A DNA stretch of 64,000 nt from Gammaproteobacteria bacterium (GTDB lineage Bacteria > Pseudomonadota > Gammaproteobacteria > Pseudomonadales > Azotimanducaceae): positions 1-64,000 of the forward strand of contig JAPPAV010000045.1 in assembly GCA_026705345.1 (NCBI GenBank), read 5' to 3'. How positions within the stretch are numbered: position 1 is the first letter of the stretch; every line of letters starts with the position of its first letter. The notes under the pieces were generated by a model that did no database searches, had not been told where the DNA came from, and saw only the letters and a list, made by a program, of their open reading frames with translations. This document shows positions 61,076-64,000 of this stretch, one piece after another. A program made the position numbers and the translations under genes.

Positions 61076-61297
61076 CTACTCCATCAACGCCAAAGCCGCC
61101 CGAAAGGCAGCGCATGCGTGCGGTCCCAGGTCTGGGGCATCCAGCGACACGTACCGATGGTCCGGGTACATGTGCCGCAACAACGTGGTCTTGCCGGATT
61201 GGCGTGGTCCGGTGACAACCACAACCGGGAACTCGCGGCAGGCGCGGCGGATGACCGGCCCCAGCGAGCGCGCGACAAATGTACGCGGCGGCTCATT
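61076..61297 (-). pseudogene. Truncated AAA_14/DUF4143-type ATPase
   Basis: Only the first ~73 residues of this ATPase family remain: NEPPRTFVARSLGPVIRRA and the Walker A GPRQSGKTTLLRHMYPDH followed by YVSLDAPDLG. The Walker B region and the DUF4143 part are missing; the frame ends soon after. Full proteins are about 400 residues. It lies beside a toxin-antitoxin module, as these ATPases often do on mobile islands. Bases 61316-61536 hold no gene that I can support. Confidence 0.7.
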
Positions 61298-61536
61298 CAT
61301 CGTGCAATTGTGCATTTGGAATGCAAAATTGCAAGCTTCCCGTGCCTAGAGCTGCCTCCCCGCGTACCGCGCCGTCCTGGCACGGCATCGGCGGCGACTT
61401 CCTCCCCCGGGCTACTTCGTCCCGATGGAACGGGGCGTCGCCGACTTCGGCCACCTCGACTGGCGCCTAAACGACATCGAGCCGCCGGCCGCCCACGCGG
61501 AGCCGACACCGTGAACGTGGTCGGGACGGTTGCGTC

Positions 61537-61980
61537 TCACGTTTCCCCCGGACGGAGCGGGTGCTGCCACCGAAGTCCTGCAAACCGGTTGAAGTCTGAG
61601 TCCGTCGAGACCATCGTGCAGCCGTGCTCTACGGCAATCGCCGCGTGCTGCGCGTCGGCAACCAGTTTTCCCGTCGCATTCGCCTCACGGCACAGCGTCT
61701 CGAAGATAGACAAGTGATCGGGACCCGGGCCCACGACCCGCGCCGTGGGTCTGTCCACCAGCGACGACACGAAGTCGAAAGCCGTCGCGAGGGTTGCCGG
61801 CGGATCGAATATCCGCGAATTCGTCGCGACCCGGACGAAGCCCGACAGCACGAGAACGGAAAGAGCAAACGGTTCCGGCCCGGTCGCCAATCGTGTAAGC
61901 CAACGTGCGTATTCGCGATGTTCAGCGACGATGCCCTCGAAATGGGCGTAGATCAGGACATTGACGTCGGGGAGCAGCAT
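61537..61980 (-). CDS. PIN-domain toxin (VapC-like) of the intact RHH/PIN module
   Basis: A 147-residue PIN protein of the Mycobacterium-type subfamily: LLPDVNVLIYAHFE (first Asp), VLVLSGFVRVATNSRIF (the usual Gly in place of Glu), KLVADAQHAAIAVEHG and TMVSTDSDFNRF (Asp residues). It is a likely RNA-cleaving toxin. It starts eight bases after the antitoxin gene. A truncated copy lies at 9437-9559. Confidence 0.88.
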   Translation of the reverse strand: MLLPDVNVLIYAHFEGIVAEHREYARWLTRLATGPEPFALSVLVLSGFVRVATNSRIFDPPATLATAFDFVSSLVDRPTARVVGPGPDHLSIFETLCREANATGKLVADAQHAAIAVEHGCTMVSTDSDFNRFAGLRWQHPLRPGET

Positions 61981-61988
61981 CGCAGCCG

Positions 61989-62243
61989 CTACCCTCTCAG
62001 GCCGAACCGCGTCTCGTCATCTTCGGCATCCACGGACCTTGGCCGGTCCAGGTCGACACCCGGACGGACGCGAACGCCCTGCGTGGTGACCAAGGTGAAT
62101 GACGGGGGTTGCGGTGGCACCCGCTGCTTTAGCGCATCGTTCAGGACCTTGGATATGAACGCGCTCACACTCAGCTCCTGGGCGGCCGCCGCGCGACGCA
62201 CCTGATTCGCGAGATGCTCGCTTAACGAAATTGTCGTCCTCAT
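61989..62243 (-). CDS. Ribbon-helix-helix antitoxin of the intact module
   Basis: An 84-residue protein starting MRTTISLSEHLANQVRRAAA with the RHH DNA-binding pattern, and a C-terminal part (SFTLVTTQGVRVRPGVDLDR) that would clasp the PIN toxin. It is nearly identical to the orphan antitoxin at 9568-9822. The start ATG 62243 lies seven bases after a -10 box, so it may be translated from a leaderless mRNA. Confidence 0.87.
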   Translation of the reverse strand: MRTTISLSEHLANQVRRAAAAQELSVSAFISKVLNDALKQRVPPQPPSFTLVTTQGVRVRPGVDLDRPRSVDAEDDETRFGLRG

Positions 62244-62250
62244 GATGCAA

Positions 62251-62279
62251 AGCATAACTTGAAGTCATCAGTGCATCAA
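62251..62279 (-). promoter_or_regulatory. Promoter of the intact RHH/PIN module
   Basis: On the minus strand, TTGATG (62279-62274) and TATGCT (62256-62251) are spaced 17 bases apart. The antitoxin ATG begins seven bases after the -10, which would place the transcription start at the start codon. The same -10 in the decayed copy lacks a good -35. Confidence 0.5.
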
Positions 62280-62334
62280 CGGCATTCGCATGGCTTTGTC
62301 CAGAGATCGCCCCGCGCGCGCCAATGACGGACAC

Positions 62335-63369
62335 TCAGAACTCCTTCGAGAACTCTAGGTTCTCCTTCACCAGTTTCTCGTCGCTCCCGAGCGCGTAGTG
62401 CTTCGACATATCGGGCGAATAACGGCTTGCAGGCGGGTTCTTCCCCAACGCCTCGGCCATCGCCCGGATGTGGTGCGGTCCGGCGCCGCAGCAGACGCCC
62501 TGGTAGTTCACTCCCAAGGCCCATGCCTGCTTCGCGAACTCCGCGATCTCGTAGCGGTTGCATGTGAGGTTGTCCAAGGCCGTTGGAAACGCCAAGTCCG
62601 GGATGCAGTCACAACCAGGGTCCGTCAACGCCTGGAAGTTCACCGCTTCGGGGGTTGTTCGGTACGGGACGGGGAGCGCCGCCAGCGGACTCTCCACCAC
62701 CGCCGCGATCTCCTGGAGGACAGGCAACATCGTCCAAGGACCTCGGATGCAGTTCAGTCCGACCACGTCCGCGCCGGCGTCGCGTAGCCTGCGACAGGCC
62801 TCCGCCACCGTGTAGTCGTCCCGCAGTCCCTCCCGGTGCACGGCCAAGGTGATGACCGACGTTGCGCCGGCTTCTTGTATAGCCTCTAGGGCGAGCAGCG
62901 CTTCCTCGTAGAACGAGAACGTCTCGCCGATGATGAAATCGACGCCCGCCTCCACCGCCCAGCCGATCTGCTCCTCGAACATGGCGCGGGAGACCTTCCT
63001 GCTCTTCTCGTCATCCGGCAGAAACACGTTCGTGTTGCAGATGTTGCCCGCCACCAGGGCATCGCCTTCCGCCGCCACCTCCTTGGCGAGTCGCAGGGCG
63101 GTCCGGTTGATCTCCTCCAGTTCGCCTTCGCGTCCGACGATCTTCAGCTTGTCCCGATGCGCGTAATAGGTGAGCGCCTCGATCACGTCCGACCCGGCAT
63201 ACATGAACTCCCGGTGCAACTCCGTCACGGCGTGCGGGTGGTCCAGCACGACCTCCGGGACGTAGGCCCCCGCCTGGACATAGCCGCGCCGTTCCATTTC
63301 GAAGACATAGCCTTCGGCGCAGATCACCGGGCCCTGGTCGAGCCGTTCGAGCAGATTTCCCGAGGCCAT
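62335..63369 (-). CDS. Homocysteine S-methyltransferase family protein
   Basis: A 344-residue protein of the betaine-homocysteine/S-methylmethionine methyltransferase fold. The zinc ligands are visible: GLNCIRGP (first Cys, about residue 205) and GVCCGAGPHHIRAM (two Cys, about 295). The N-terminus is ICAEGYVFEMERRGYVQAG. It methylates homocysteine or a related thiol, perhaps using an imported betaine, since an ABC permease gene lies 13 bases upstream in the same operon. Confidence 0.9.
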   Translation of the reverse strand: MASGNLLERLDQGPVICAEGYVFEMERRGYVQAGAYVPEVVLDHPHAVTELHREFMYAGSDVIEALTYYAHRDKLKIVGREGELEEINRTALRLAKEVAAEGDALVAGNICNTNVFLPDDEKSRKVSRAMFEEQIGWAVEAGVDFIIGETFSFYEEALLALEAIQEAGATSVITLAVHREGLRDDYTVAEACRRLRDAGADVVGLNCIRGPWTMLPVLQEIAAVVESPLAALPVPYRTTPEAVNFQALTDPGCDCIPDLAFPTALDNLTCNRYEIAEFAKQAWALGVNYQGVCCGAGPHHIRAMAEALGKNPPASRYSPDMSKHYALGSDEKLVKENLEFSKEF

Positions 63370-63382
63370 CGCTTCCTCTCCT

Positions 63383-64000
63383 TCAAATGATGCTGTTGGT
63401 ATCCCGCGTCCCCATGCGCCGCAGCCACTCGGCGATGCCGATCAGGACGATCGAGCCGAGGAAGATGCACGAGCCGAGGGCCAGAACCGTCGGCAAGGTC
63501 TGTGGAAACCGCACCTGTGTCCACATGAACACCGGCAGCGTGACTTGATTGCCGCCCAGGAACAGGGCAAACAGGAACTCGTCGAAGGACGTCGTGAACG
63601 ACAGCAAAAGCGAGGCACCGACGCCCGGCAGGATGAGCGGAAACGTCACCCGCCAAAACGTCATCCAGCCGTTCTCGCCGAGATCCTGCGCCGATTCCTC
63701 GAGGTTCTTGGCGAGACCTTCCATCCGCGCCCGAATGACCAGCGTGGAGAACGGCAGTGTCGCCACGACATGGGCGATGCCGATGGTCCACAACGACAGT
63801 GGGATACCGAGCGCCAGCAGGAGAACCAGGATACCAACGGCCAAGATGATGCCGGGCATCACCATCGGCAGCATGATGAAACCCAACGCCGCGCCCTGCC
63901 CCGGCAGCCGGTACCGCGTGAGCGCCTTCGCACCGAGCGTCGCCAGCGTCGTGGTCACGACCGACACCGAAAGGGCAACCTTGAGACTGTTCCCAAGCGC
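63383..64000 (-). CDS. ABC transporter permease (PotC/spermidine-putrescine type), partial
   Basis: The 5' end lies beyond the window. The visible ~205 residues have several hydrophobic segments and the conserved permease loop EESAQDLGENGWMTFWRVTF (the EAA motif, about two thirds along), which docks on the ATPase. It looks like a PotC/YdcV-type permease. The frame stays open through 64000 (NSLKVALSVSVVTTT is visible), so the real start is outside. It probably supplies a substrate such as a betaine to the homocysteine methyltransferase downstream; this is inference. Confidence 0.88.
   Translation of the reverse strand, partial: ALGNSLKVALSVSVVTTTLATLGAKALTRYRLPGQGAALGFIMLPMVMPGIILAVGILVLLLALGIPLSLWTIGIAHVVATLPFSTLVIRARMEGLAKNLEESAQDLGENGWMTFWRVTFPLILPGVGASLLLSFTTSFDEFLFALFLGGNQVTLPVFMWTQVRFPQTLPTVLALGSCIFLGSIVLIGIAEWLRRMGTRDTNSII

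Overview
This is a high-GC (roughly two thirds G+C by eye) stretch of a Gram-negative bacterial chromosome. Two TonB-dependent outer-membrane receptors, lipoproteins and twin-arginine-exported enzymes show an outer membrane. The mixture of phytanoyl-CoA-type dioxygenases, luciferase-like flavin enzymes, a molybdenum hydroxylase, a flavin halogenase and many toxin-antitoxin modules suggests a proteobacterium, plausibly a marine or host-associated gammaproteobacterium. That placement is an inference. I saw no rRNA, tRNA, CRISPR array or prophage.

Layout. 0.5-6.8 kb: a thiamine-diphosphate enzyme, a PhyH dioxygenase fused to HEAT-like repeats, a mannonate-dehydratase-like enzyme and an ABC exporter. 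6.9-13 kb: an accessory zone with an AbrB/PIN module, a decayed RHH/PIN module and a complete AbiE module, interleaved with HIT, luciferase-like and ThuA-like genes. 13-24 kb: ordinary metabolic genes (phosphatase, GST, RNA methyltransferase, a second PhyH-HEAT, amidohydrolase, a third PhyH, luciferase-like oxidoreductase, enoyl-CoA hydratase, cyclophilin, YheT-type hydrolase). 24-28 kb: a Tat-exported aldo/keto reductase followed by larC-larB-larE, which make the nickel-pincer cofactor. 28-35 kb: a large tandem duplication whose two copies have decayed reciprocally, with an integrase fragment at the joint and a TonB receptor at the end. 35-48 kb: MFS carrier, exonuclease III, a second aldo/keto reductase, a glycosidase-like propeller, a protein with Clp N-domains but no ATPase, a (2Fe-2S)/molybdopterin hydroxylase pair, and assorted enzymes. 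49-61 kb: a co-directional run of Uma2 nuclease, carotenoid-type flavoprotein, flavin-dependent halogenase, MTHFR-like protein, TPR-sulfotransferase, a second (frameshifted) TonB receptor, and two tandem Tat-signal proteins I do not recognise. 61-64 kb: a truncated ATPase, an intact RHH/PIN module, a homocysteine methyltransferase and the start of an ABC permease.

The most striking non-coding feature is a family of palindromic repeats bounded by CGTAGGGG and CCCCTACG. They sit between genes through the whole window, and in at least five intact genes plus one pseudogene the TAG of the repeat edge is the stop codon. One copy ends two convergent genes at once. The best candidates for undescribed biology are this repeat family, the tandem Tat paralogues behind the halogenase/TonB-receptor run, the Clp_N protein without an ATPase, and the PhyH-HEAT fusions.
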